Assembly (NCBI GenBank): GCA_003141195.1
Contig: PLLC01000096.1
Coordinates: 41,713-78,975, forward strand
DNA length: 37,263 bases
Direction: 5' to 3'
DNA from: Syntrophaceae bacterium
Lineage (GTDB): Bacteria > Desulfobacterota > Syntrophia > Syntrophales > UBA5619
Shown here: positions 1 through 8,996 of the stretch, piece after piece
How positions within the stretch are numbered: position 1 is the stretch's first letter
Layout: each line of letters starts with the position of its first letter
Notes under the pieces: model-generated
Seen by the model: the letters and a program-made list of their open reading frames with translations, nothing else
Databases searched by the model: none
Told to the model about the DNA's origin: nothing
Position numbers and translations under genes: made by a program

Positions 1-31
1 CTTGCTGCGGGGTAGTTCATTGCCCAACCGG

Positions 32-1630
32 TTATTTCGGCGCCTTTGATCTCTTGTCGAGGCGACGGCGGATCGAACCGATGGCGGTGGTGATCTCCGG
101 GCTTTTGAGAAGGAGGGCCGCGCCGAAGAAGGCGACGGCGCCGCCGGCGACGCAGAGGACCAGGTGGATGAGCCTTGCGTCGAAGGGGCCGGTTATGTTC
201 CAGGGGTAGATCATGCCGATGAGGAGGATGATCCCCCACATGACAAGCGAGGCCAGGGAAGTCCGGCCGAGGGAATGGTAGAATTCCCGGTTCAGGAGTT
301 TCCCGATCCGCCTTCTCAGGATGACCCAGAGCATCCCGACGTTCACGGCGGTGGCGATGGAGGTGGCGAGCGCCAGTCCTCCGTGCTGCAGCGGAAACAT
401 CAGCGCGACGCTGAGGACGGCGTTGACGATCAGCGCGACGATCGCGGCCTTCATGGGGGCCTTCGTGTCTTGGAGGGAATAGAAGGCGGAGACGATGATC
501 CGGATGACGGAGAAGGCCCAGAGGCCGACGGCGTAGCAGAGGAGGGCCTGCGCCGTGAGCAGGGCGGATTGAATGCCGAATTCGCCCCGCTGGAAGAGAA
601 CGGAGATGATCGGAACCCGAAGCGCGATCAGGGCGACCGTCGCCGGGATCGTGATGAAGAGGATGATCCGGAGCGAGAAGGCGATCGTCCGTTTCAATTC
701 GTCGAACCGCCCCTGCGCGACCTGCTCGGAGAAGCTGGGGAGCGTCGCCGTCCCAACGGCGATGGCGAACACCCCGAGGGGGAGCTCGACGATCCGGTCG
801 GCGTAGTAGAGGTAGGAGACGCTCCCGGTCGGCAGCAGCGAGGCCAGGATCGTTCCGATGAAGATGTTGATCTGGTAGATCGCCGCCCCGAACGCTGCGG
901 GGAGCATCAGGAAGCCGATCCGCCTCACCCCGGGATGGCGGAAACGGAAGTTCGGTTTCAGACGCACCCCCATTCGGATGAGAAAGGGCCGCTGCATGGC
1001 GAGTTGGAGCACGCCGCCCGCCATGACGCCGATGGCGAGCGCGGTGATCGGCTCCCGGAAAAAGCCGCGAAGGGTCAGCGCGCTTAGGATCATTGCGAGA
1101 TTCAGGACGATGGGCGAGAGGGCCGGCGCCGCGAAGTGCCGCAGCGAATTGAGGATTCCCATACAGAGGGCGACGAGCGAGATGAGCAGGATGTAGGGGA
1201 ACATCAGCCGGGTCAGGAAGACGGCGAGATCGTACTGGGCTGGCGACTTGACGAAGCCGGGCGCCATGATCGTCACGATGACTGGCGACAAGAGAACGCC
1301 GAGAAGCGAAACGGCGACGAGAAGGATCGACAGGGCCGTGAAGGCGATGTTGGCGAGTTCCAGCGCCTCTTCCCGGGTCCGGTTCTTCAGGTATTCCGTG
1401 AATACGGGGACGAAGGAGACGGTCAGCGACCCCTCGGCGAGGAGCCGCCGGAGGAGGTTCGGAATCCGGAAGGCGACGAAGAAGGCGTCCGTCGTGAGAC
1501 CCGCGCCGAAAAGGCCGGCCACGATCATATCCCGAAGGAAGCCGAAGACGCGGGAGAGCATCGTGGCCATCCCCACCACGCCCGCCGCCCGGACGACCCG
1601 CGAATTTTCGGAACCGTGCTTATCCGCCAT
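32..1630 (-). CDS. murJ: Lipid II flippase MurJ (MviN family)
   Basis: 532-aa ORF; N-terminus AAGVVGMATMLSRVFGFLRDMIVAGLFGAGLTTDAFFVAFRIPNLLRRLLAEGSLTVSFVPVF is a characteristic MviN/MurJ signature; many hydrophobic TM segments. Confidence 0.97.
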   Translation of the reverse strand: MADKHGSENSRVVRAAGVVGMATMLSRVFGFLRDMIVAGLFGAGLTTDAFFVAFRIPNLLRRLLAEGSLTVSFVPVFTEYLKNRTREEALELANIAFTALSILLVAVSLLGVLLSPVIVTIMAPGFVKSPAQYDLAVFLTRLMFPYILLISLVALCMGILNSLRHFAAPALSPIVLNLAMILSALTLRGFFREPITALAIGVMAGGVLQLAMQRPFLIRMGVRLKPNFRFRHPGVRRIGFLMLPAAFGAAIYQINIFIGTILASLLPTGSVSYLYYADRIVELPLGVFAIAVGTATLPSFSEQVAQGRFDELKRTIAFSLRIILFITIPATVALIALRVPIISVLFQRGEFGIQSALLTAQALLCYAVGLWAFSVIRIIVSAFYSLQDTKAPMKAAIVALIVNAVLSVALMFPLQHGGLALATSIATAVNVGMLWVILRRRIGKLLNREFYHSLGRTSLASLVMWGIILLIGMIYPWNITGPFDARLIHLVLCVAGGAVAFFGAALLLKSPEITTAIGSIRRRLDKRSKAPK

Positions 1631-1656
1631 GTCGTAACTTCCTTGAAAAGTTTACC

Positions 1657-1947
1657 TTACAGCGCCGCAATAAGGGCCGCGATCTCCTTTGCCTTCACCC
1701 CTTCAACGGCGACGGTTTTCGTCCGGGATGCATGACCTGCGATGATCGCCACCCGCGCCTTCTTCACGCCGAGAAGTTCCGCCAGCAGTGTGATGCACGC
1801 TTCGTTGGCCTTCCCCTCCACGGGGGGCGCCGTGATCCGGAGCTTCAGGGCGTCGTCCCGGATGCCGGCGGGTTCGCACCGGGACGCCCGCGGCACGACC
1901 CGGATGCGGAAGACGACGCCGGTTTCGGTTTCGTGGATGGGGATCAT
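1657..1947 (-). CDS. DUF167 (YggU) family protein
   Basis: MIPIHETETGVVFRIRVVPRASRCEPAGIRDDALKLRITAPPVEGKANEACITLLAELLGVKKARVAIIAGHASRTKTVAVEG matches the DUF167 pattern (RVxPxAS...L.ApPVdGkAN..l...lA..l.v.k..v.i..G..sR.K). Start trimmed from ORF 1657..2184 to the ATG at 1947. Confidence 0.9.
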   Translation of the reverse strand: MIPIHETETGVVFRIRVVPRASRCEPAGIRDDALKLRITAPPVEGKANEACITLLAELLGVKKARVAIIAGHASRTKTVAVEGVKAKEIAALIAAL

Positions 1948-1952
1948 GACGG

Positions 1953-2252
1953 TCACCGGAAATGATATGAAAGCTCGATCAGGCTCTTCACCAGGAAGCT
2001 CTGGAGGAAGACGATCACGAGCAGGATGATGATGGGTGAAAAGTCGATGCCCATCCCCCGGATGGGGATCCGACGCCGAATCGGGGCCATAACTGGTTCG
2101 GTGACCTGGTGGATGAACCGGACGATCGGGTTGTAGGGATCGGGATTGACCCAGGAGAGGACCGCCCGGATAACGATGATCCACATATAGACGGTCAGGG
2201 CGATATCGATAATATGGGCGGCGGCGGCGATTAAATTTCCGAGGACGAACAT
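1953..2252 (-). CDS. YggT family membrane protein
   Basis: 99 aa; RAVLSWVNPDPYNPIVRFIHQVTEPVMAPIRRRIPIRGMGIDFSPIIILLVIVFLQ is typical of YggT; adjacent to DUF167, a common pairing. Confidence 0.93.
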   Translation of the reverse strand: MFVLGNLIAAAAHIIDIALTVYMWIIVIRAVLSWVNPDPYNPIVRFIHQVTEPVMAPIRRRIPIRGMGIDFSPIIILLVIVFLQSFLVKSLIELSYHFR

Positions 2253-2383
2253 GTTTTTTTACGGTCTCCCCTCATCCCTCCCGCGGGGGGGGTGTTGATG
2301 ATGCGATTTTCCCCGCAGCGAAAGGCGCTTGGTTGACGGCCTAATCGGCAACCGGCGGGCGTATGCCGCGGACGCCGCGCAGT

Positions 2384-3163
2384 TCAAGCCGGCAGTGAAT
2401 TCACGAAATCCGTCAGGGCCGTGTTGAAGGCCTCCGGGTTTTCCAGCATAACGCAATGTCCCGCCCCCGCGATCAGGGCAAACTCGGCCCCGGGGATATG
2501 CCTCCCGAGGTATTCGGACAGGGCGGGCGGCGTCATCTTGTCTTCGGCGCCGCAGACGACGAGCGCGGGGATGACGACCCCCGCGACCGCCTCCGTGATG
2601 TCCAGTTTGTCGCAGGCGGTAAAATCGCCGTAGATGATCTCGGGGTTCACCCGGGAGAGATTTTCCGTGATGAGACCGGAGAGCCGCTCCCGGTTCCCCT
2701 TTGCGACCGAGATTTTTGCGGCCAGGCCGATGATTGCGGCCGGGTCCTGTTTCAGGCCCTCCAGAATGGCCGGGTTGACGGGCATACGGACCCCCCCGCC
2801 CACGGGGACCACCGCGGCGGCCGCATCGCCGTGGCAGATGGCGAAACTGAGGCAGATGGCCGCGCCGAGGGAGTGGCCGATCAGGACCGGCTTGGCAATC
2901 CCGAGCCCCTTCAGGAGCTTCTTCACCCAGGCCACGTAGGCGGGAACGTCCTGTTCCCCCGGCCCGTCGGACTGTCCATGGCCGGGCAGATCGAGCGCCG
3001 CGACATTGAAGACATTTTTCAGGCGTGTGTACTGCAGGATCCAATCCGTGTGATTCCCGCCGGAGCCGTGGATGAAGACCAGTGTCTTCCGGTCGGGCAG
3101 AAAACTTCCGTTGTTGACCCAGCAGGCCAGCTTGCGCCCGCCGATTTCCTGGACGTGGATCAT
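2384..3163 (-). CDS. Alpha/beta-fold hydrolase
   Basis: 259 aa; FIHGSGGNHTDW, nucleophile elbow GHSLGAA, C-terminal AGAGHCVMLENPEAFN. Confidence 0.9.
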   Translation of the reverse strand: MIHVQEIGGRKLACWVNNGSFLPDRKTLVFIHGSGGNHTDWILQYTRLKNVFNVAALDLPGHGQSDGPGEQDVPAYVAWVKKLLKGLGIAKPVLIGHSLGAAICLSFAICHGDAAAAVVPVGGGVRMPVNPAILEGLKQDPAAIIGLAAKISVAKGNRERLSGLITENLSRVNPEIIYGDFTACDKLDITEAVAGVVIPALVVCGAEDKMTPPALSEYLGRHIPGAEFALIAGAGHCVMLENPEAFNTALTDFVNSLPA

Positions 3164-3565
3164 GGCAGTTACCCTCCTTTTGAGAAATGCAGGTCATGCC
3201 TATCACAACCCGGCCTGGTTGTGCAACGAAAGATTGAACAAAAACCGCGGCATGAGGTAAATCATGCCAGAGCGCAGGTCTTCGACAAGCGGGCAGAGGG
3301 GCCGGGACTGTTTTTGAAACGGAGAGGATGACCATGTCGGTCTCCGGCACCGCCTCCTGGTTGTCAGCCACTGCTTTTGTTACGAACTTGTCAATTGTCT
3401 TGACATACAAGTGCCATCTTCATATACTTGCCCTGCCAAAAAGCAAGTTCTTATCAAAAATATAAGGGAAATATTGACATGCTTGCGGCAAAGGTTGGAC
3501 TGATTTTTTGCGTGGATTTCGTACGCCGAAAGATGATGGTATTCATTCAAGTGGAGTGGTGACAT

Positions 3566-4423
3566 ATGACCGAAAACAGACTGGGCTCAATAGCGTTTAT
3601 TGGCGGTGGCGTGATGGGAGAGGCCATGATTCAGGGATTGCTCAATCACAAGACCGTAGCGCCTGATGGAATTATCGTGAGCGAACCGAGCGACAAACGC
3701 CGCAAGGGCATTGAGACACGCTATCACATTCGCACGACAGCCGACAATCGCAAAGCGGTGCAGGAGGGTGAAGTTGTCGTCTTTTCGATCAAGCCGCAAA
3801 TCCTTGCACGCGTATTGCCCGAACTCAAAGGGATGTTGCGCGCCGATCAACTTGTCATATCGATCATCGCAGGCGGGCGAATTGCAACCTTGGCGGAAGG
3901 ACTTACACACAATGCAATTGTGCGTGCAATGCCGAACACGCCCGCACAAATCGGTGAAGGATTGACTGTATGGACGGCGACATCGGACGTGAGTGATGCG
4001 CAACGTGAGCGGGCGCGCCTGGTCTTTCAGTCGCTTGGCAAAGAAATTCTGGTCGACGATGAAAAGTATCTCGACATGGCCACCGCCGTCAGCGGAACCG
4101 GACCGACGTACACTTTCCTTGTCCTCGAAGCATTGATCGACGCGGCGGTTCATCTGGGATTTGCGCGCGATGTCGCGCACGACATTGTCATCGAAACGAT
4201 GCTCGGTTCGGTGCTGTACGCGCAGAAATCGGGCAAACATCCGGCCGAGTTGCGCAACATGGTCACATCGCCGGGCGGCACATCGGCCGAAGCGATCTAT
4301 CAGATGGAAAAGGGTTCACTTCGCACCGTGCTTTCCAAAGCGGTGTGGGCGGCATATAAGAAATCGTGTCTGCTCGGCGAGACGGTCGGCAAGACAGCGG
4401 CGCGCAAGCCCGCGGTTGAGTAA
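3566..4423 (+). CDS. proC: Pyrroline-5-carboxylate reductase
   Basis: 285 aa; IAFIGGGVMGEAMIQGLL Rossmann motif, IKPQ, SIIAG, RAMPNTPAQIGEG, SGTGPTYTFLVLEALIDAAVHLGF, MVTSPGGTSAEAI. Confidence 0.96.
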   Translation: MTENRLGSIAFIGGGVMGEAMIQGLLNHKTVAPDGIIVSEPSDKRRKGIETRYHIRTTADNRKAVQEGEVVVFSIKPQILARVLPELKGMLRADQLVISIIAGGRIATLAEGLTHNAIVRAMPNTPAQIGEGLTVWTATSDVSDAQRERARLVFQSLGKEILVDDEKYLDMATAVSGTGPTYTFLVLEALIDAAVHLGFARDVAHDIVIETMLGSVLYAQKSGKHPAELRNMVTSPGGTSAEAIYQMEKGSLRTVLSKAVWAAYKKSCLLGETVGKTAARKPAVE

Positions 4424-4598
4424 ATCGGTCAAGATCATTTATGGTTCCTCGACACGTCGGATTGCTCTTGACGTTCGCATTCTCCTCGCCGTTCGCCGCA
4501 TGGTGGCACCGGTGCTTCGAATGCTTCACCAACTGTTCACTGGTGGTTGATTTTTAGAAATGAAGATTACGGGTTGAAAGAGGTGGTAGGCAGAGATG

Positions 4599-4928
4599 TC
4601 AATCAACGATAAAGAGTTTAGCACCGACAGAGCTAAACGAGCGATGTAATTCGGCGTTGTCGGAAACATGATAACTCATGCCAGGTTTGAGGACAACCTT
4701 GCGCCCATCCTTAAGTTCGGTGAGTAGTTCACCCTCCAAGCAAAGCAGAATATGGCCCTTTGAGCACCAGTGATCAGCCAAGTAGCCAGGTGTGTACTCA
4801 ACCATGCGAACGCGGATATTCCCAAAGTTGCAGGTACTCCAATAGGCCAATCCTGTTTCGCCCTCGTGTTGCGTAAGTTCAACAGATGACCAATCTATCG
4901 TTCCGAAGGGGATATCACTTATCTTCAT
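4599..4928 (-). CDS. DHCW-motif-type cupin fold protein
   Basis: 109 aa; GETGLAYWSTCNFGNIRVRMVEYTPGYLADHWCSKGHILLCLEGELLTELKDGRKVVLKPGMSYHVSDNAELHRS...KLFIVD. Confidence 0.88.
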   Translation of the reverse strand: MKISDIPFGTIDWSSVELTQHEGETGLAYWSTCNFGNIRVRMVEYTPGYLADHWCSKGHILLCLEGELLTELKDGRKVVLKPGMSYHVSDNAELHRSFSSVGAKLFIVD

Positions 4929-5008
4929 TTGAGGTCCTATGATGGCCTAACTTTCTTATTGCCATACGATCTGCTCCTTTCGCGATAATTTAACAGTCTT
5001 GTTTACAG

Positions 5009-5236
5009 TCATCCACCCGAGTAAATGGGCGAGATGACAACACGGTCGCCATCAGTGAGTGCGTCGCTCAAGGTGACCGCCTTCCCATTGCGGAGAATAA
5101 TCTTGCTCCGGTCTTTATCGATGTTTACCCGTGAAATGAGGTCTTCCGTAGTCGCTGGCTCGACAAGCTCCACCTCACTCTCACTGAAACCCGCCGCATA
5201 AATGAACGGGCCTATTATTTTAACCGTGACCTTCAT
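5009..5236 (-). CDS. MoaD/ThiS-family sulfur-carrier-like protein
   Basis: 75 aa, ends ...LTDGDRVVISPIYSGG with the C-terminal Gly-Gly of beta-grasp sulfur carriers; overlaps the AOR stop by 4 nt. Confidence 0.85.
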   Translation of the reverse strand: MKVTVKIIGPFIYAAGFSESEVELVEPATTEDLISRVNIDKDRSKIILRNGKAVTLSDALTDGDRVVISPIYSGG

Positions 5237-7071
5237 AACAGGTTGCCATATTTTGCCGCTTCGACCGCTTCTTTGACCAGATCCAGTCTTTCCAGTGTGG
5301 CTCTGGTCGGAATGCCCCTGTGATCGTAACCTCGCTGGTCATAGTAATGTTGGAGAAGTCTGTCATACTTATCGATTTCCAGAACCTTGCCGGCAATTGG
5401 GCCCTCTGTGTCGGCGTTGGATGGATCGAACCAGATTGCCGGGGGGTAGTCACCTTGGCGCGTCGCGTTCGGGAACTCTCGGAGGTAGTGAAGCTTGATC
5501 ATGGCATAGATCCGGTCGGCCGTTTCCCACATATCATCCGAGGACCAGTTTAGCCCGGTAATAGTGTTGAAATACTTCGGATAGTTGTCCAAATCCCAGC
5601 CAAGTTCAACCCAGGGAAAACGGCAGGCAACGATGAACTCGAACATGCCGCCGCGGATGCGTTGAAGCTCTATGACCTTGGCCGCCTTCTCGGGACCGTA
5701 GGATTCCCGTGTCGTGTTCTTGAGTTCATAGGTGATGATCCAGGCCTCTTTATGGTGGGCGCCCATGGGGGCGACTCCGAAAGCCAGCGCCTGGCCGGGG
5801 ATGAATTTGCAGTTGTAGGCGGCCACTTCAAGCCCCTTGACCTGCATGGCGTAGTTTATCGAACTCTTGCCGAACTGCATGGCCATTCGCAGTGAGCCGT
5901 CGGCAAGCATATGTCCCACCTTACCTTCGCGGCGCGCCGCAAGCCCCAACAACAGCTTGGCGCGCTCGGCGTCGCCGAACATGAAATCTCCTGATACAGC
6001 TCCATGCTCTATGGCGTCGGCGTAAAAGCTGAGGACACAGCCTGCCGACATCGTGTCCAAACCGTAGTCGTCGCAGAGATAATTCAGCGAGGCAACCTGG
6101 CAGAGGTCGAAGATCTCGAGGTTGGAACCAAGAAGACCGATGTTCTCATAATCGAGCTCGGACTCGCGTCCCTCAGAATCATGAATGGTAATCCCACAAC
6201 GCATGGTGCAATTGGGGCAGCCGTAGGTGGCGATGCGGGCGACGTTGAGGCGTTCGCCGTCGATCTTCCAGGCATCCGGATGATGGGTTCTGCGAAAGTT
6301 GCGGACGGGAAGGGCGGCAACTTCGTTGCACCAGGATAGGACTCCGGTCGTGCCCTGGGTAGACCAGCCCGTTTGCTTGTCGATCCTGCCCACCTTCCTC
6401 AGGTCGCCTGACCCCAGGGCACGCATGGCATCATTAGCAGCCTGGGGGATGTCGTTCGTTCCTTTGACGACGATGGCCTTGAGAAGCTTGGAACCCATGA
6501 CCGCGCCCATGCCCGTTCTGCCGCCTGCCCGCCCTTCCATGCTGCGGACAACGGCATACCGGACGAGATTCTCTCCGCCTTGGCCGATATTCAGAACACC
6601 AACCCTCTTGCTGTATTTCCCATAGATCCAGTCGTTCGTGGCGTAGGTCCCCTTGCCCCAGATCTCGTCAGCGGGGATGAACTCAACCTTGTCATTCTCG
6701 ATATAGAGCAGTGTGGGCCGATCCGCTTTTCCCTCGACAAGCAGGGCATCGTAGCCGGCCTTCCGGAGGTGTTCCGAGACACGGGTACCCAAGTTTCCGT
6801 CTCCGTAAAATCCTGTCAGGGGCGATTTGGCGGCGACAACTGCCTTCCCCGTATTCGGGGCTGGTATTCCGGAAATCGGTCCCAAGGCGACGATGAACTT
6901 GTTGTCGGGGCCGAGAGGATCGATGCCGGGTTTCAGCTCATCGAAAAGGATCTTCACAGCGAAGCCCCTGCCTCCGACCCATTTTTTAGCGAATTCCTCG
7001 CTGAATGTTTCTTTTTTATAAGTTTTTTTCGTCAGATCAATTCTCAGGATGTTCCCTGTCCATCCAAACAT
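5233..7071 (-). CDS. Aldehyde:ferredoxin oxidoreductase family protein (tungsten/Mo-bis-pterin, 4Fe-4S)
   Basis: 612 aa; GWTGNILRIDLTKKTYKKE...VGGRGFAVKILFDEL, GPISGIPAPNTGKAVVAAKSPLTGFYGDGNLG, CPNCTMRC cluster motif, RAGGRTGMGAVMGSKLLKAIVVKG. Confidence 0.97.
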   Translation of the reverse strand: MFGWTGNILRIDLTKKTYKKETFSEEFAKKWVGGRGFAVKILFDELKPGIDPLGPDNKFIVALGPISGIPAPNTGKAVVAAKSPLTGFYGDGNLGTRVSEHLRKAGYDALLVEGKADRPTLLYIENDKVEFIPADEIWGKGTYATNDWIYGKYSKRVGVLNIGQGGENLVRYAVVRSMEGRAGGRTGMGAVMGSKLLKAIVVKGTNDIPQAANDAMRALGSGDLRKVGRIDKQTGWSTQGTTGVLSWCNEVAALPVRNFRRTHHPDAWKIDGERLNVARIATYGCPNCTMRCGITIHDSEGRESELDYENIGLLGSNLEIFDLCQVASLNYLCDDYGLDTMSAGCVLSFYADAIEHGAVSGDFMFGDAERAKLLLGLAARREGKVGHMLADGSLRMAMQFGKSSINYAMQVKGLEVAAYNCKFIPGQALAFGVAPMGAHHKEAWIITYELKNTTRESYGPEKAAKVIELQRIRGGMFEFIVACRFPWVELGWDLDNYPKYFNTITGLNWSSDDMWETADRIYAMIKLHYLREFPNATRQGDYPPAIWFDPSNADTEGPIAGKVLEIDKYDRLLQHYYDQRGYDHRGIPTRATLERLDLVKEAVEAAKYGNLL

Positions 7072-7132
7072 TCAATACCCCCGTATGCGGTGGAGTCATC
7101 TTCAAAATGGGATTTGTACAAGCTCTACACAA

Positions 7133-7902
7133 TTACATGTCATCGGAAAACCCGTACATTGCCCTGACTTTTGGGTAAACAGCCGCTTCCTTTTCCTGCG
7201 GTTTCACATAATTTCTCTTTCTACTGACGGTTAGACCGTCTTTGCTATGAAGATCTACAAGCATCTCCAACGTCTTGAGCGAAGCAACATTTGAGTCGAT
7301 AAACGGGATTTCAGACAAGCTCTCGGGGACGCGGCTCTTGTCAAACGATGCCGCTACAATGGTACAGCCGTTGATGATCACATCGGTGCCATCGGCAACC
7401 ATTTTTTCAGCCAGTGCGATAACCCGCTGCTGGTTCGTTTTTGGATCGCGCCTTATTTGTTCAACTTTCATCTCAATGGACTTGATCCCCACGCACTCGA
7501 CATCCAATTTGCACTGCTTAAACAGGTCGTATGTAATCACATTGGCCCGCTCTGTCGGTAATGAAGCCGAAACGCTGGCCCAATTGTCTTGCCATAAATA
7601 CCGACGGCGAAGAACCACCGACCACTGGAATGTCAACCACTTCCCTGGCCTCTTTGACTCCTGGTTCAAAACAACACGAGACAAAAACTCCGTCATATTT
7701 TTCACGCTCAGCCCGAATGATCCGATCGACAATATCGGGAAACATCAGCGACTGGAAGTAGGCATAACGTATAAATTCAGGTCCTCGCGAGAGGTTCTCA
7801 ACCAACAATTTCCGTGTCGTTGCGTCGGACACGGTTCAAAACGTCTTTAACGGTTTGATTATAGTTGTCTGTACCAAACGGCATGATCACCAGAATCTTC
7901 AT
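7133..7902 (-). pseudogene. Aspartate/glutamate (hydantoin-type) racemase family, disrupted by two apparent +1 frameshifts
   Basis: Three successive frames give one protein: MKILVIMPFGTDNYNQTVKDVLNRVRRNDTEIV / VENLSRGPEFIRYAYFQSLMFPDIVDRIIRAEREKYDGVFVSCCFEPGVKEAREVVDIPVVGGSSPSVFMARQLGQRFGFITDRA / NVITYDLFKQCKLDVECVG...VIALAEKMVADGTDVIINGCTIV. Removing one G near 7811 and one G near 7550 restores a single reading frame. Confidence 0.85.
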
Positions 7903-7954
7903 AGATCTCGCCCCCCGCAGTTTGATTTGAGTTCAATTTACATTGATCTCCATT

Positions 7955-8680
7955 TCAACGCCCAAGCAGCTGTTTCTCAACCTGATGGTTGTGGTCTTCA
8001 AAAGCTTTAATCAATGCCTGTTTATCGCTTTGCGCAAGGCACTCATAGATACGACGATGCACGGCCAGCGCCGATACGATGTATGAAGGATCGGTCAGAT
8101 ATCGCCTTCTCATCTCAGCACCGTAATCACTTTCCGTAAACAAATGTATCAGGGAATTTACTGTATTGATTAAAAGACTGTTCTGAGTTGAAAGGGCAAT
8201 CGTCAGATGAAAGCGATTGTTGATCTCGTGAAATTCGGCGTAGTCGTGGTCCTTCGCAGCTTTTTCCAGGCGCAGCAGCAGCGATTCTAATAGGGTAAGA
8301 TTCTCTGTGGTCATGGTTTCAACAGCATAGAGCGCCACTGCCGGTTCCAAAACCTTTCGGGCCTCCAAGGCTTCGAAAGTGTTCGCTTCGAAACTCAAGA
8401 TATTTGAAAGTTTGGCAGTGCCTCTCTCCGTAAAGAAGTCAACATTACTCGATTTGACGACTGTGCCCACACCGTTTACCGTTTCGATGATTCCTATGAT
8501 CCGCAAGGCACCGAGGGCCTCCCGGACAGATGGGCGACTGACACCGGTACTTTCGGCCAAGCTTTGCTCTGAGGGCAATCTGTCTCCGATTTTGAAATCG
8601 CCATTCCGGATTGCTTCCAGAATCTGGGATATCACGTAATCGCGTTTCGATTTAAAATCCATTTTTTTAAAAACACTCAC
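7955..8680 (-). CDS. FadR/GntR-family transcriptional regulator
   Basis: 241 aa; winged HTH ISQILEAIRNGDFKIGDRLPSEQSLAESTGVSRPSVREALGALRIIGIIETVNGVGTVV plus an FCD-like C-terminal helical domain. Confidence 0.95.
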   Translation of the reverse strand: MSVFKKMDFKSKRDYVISQILEAIRNGDFKIGDRLPSEQSLAESTGVSRPSVREALGALRIIGIIETVNGVGTVVKSSNVDFFTERGTAKLSNILSFEANTFEALEARKVLEPAVALYAVETMTTENLTLLESLLLRLEKAAKDHDYAEFHEINNRFHLTIALSTQNSLLINTVNSLIHLFTESDYGAEMRRRYLTDPSYIVSALAVHRRIYECLAQSDKQALIKAFEDHNHQVEKQLLGR

Positions 8681-8996
8681 GACAAGACCTCCGAATTCAC
8701 CATGCGGCCATGCCGCCTTTATATAGCTCCAAGGGAGAGTAAATCCTATAGACTTGGTTGGGCGTCATAAAAAACGCGGGAGCTGCTGAATCCCGGTTCT
8801 TCCTTCGCGTCTGTATGATGAATATTAGACAAAAAAGTGCCAAAGGCGGTACATATAACCAATATGCGCTGATCCTGTCAGCCTGCAGTTCAGCCTTCAA
8901 TATCTCCCAATAACTACTTTTCAACAGCGTTCACTACAAAAATTAAAGTTAAATGCTACATTGTATTTTTGGGTTTGGTACTTGACTTCCTTTCTT

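Noticed and set aside
164-1087. 307-aa plus-strand ORF opposite murJ
   Set aside because: Low-complexity D/E/G/R/P-rich translation typical of a shadow ORF on the antisense strand of a GC-rich gene; murJ is unambiguous.
2259-3410. 383-aa minus-strand ORF overlapping the alpha/beta hydrolase
   Set aside because: Alternative frame on the same strand, R/G/P-rich; the hydrolase frame carries the catalytic motifs.
8697-8924. 75-aa ORF between the FadR regulator and the proline racemase gene
   Set aside because: No recognisable family or convincing start; may be non-coding or a degraded fragment.
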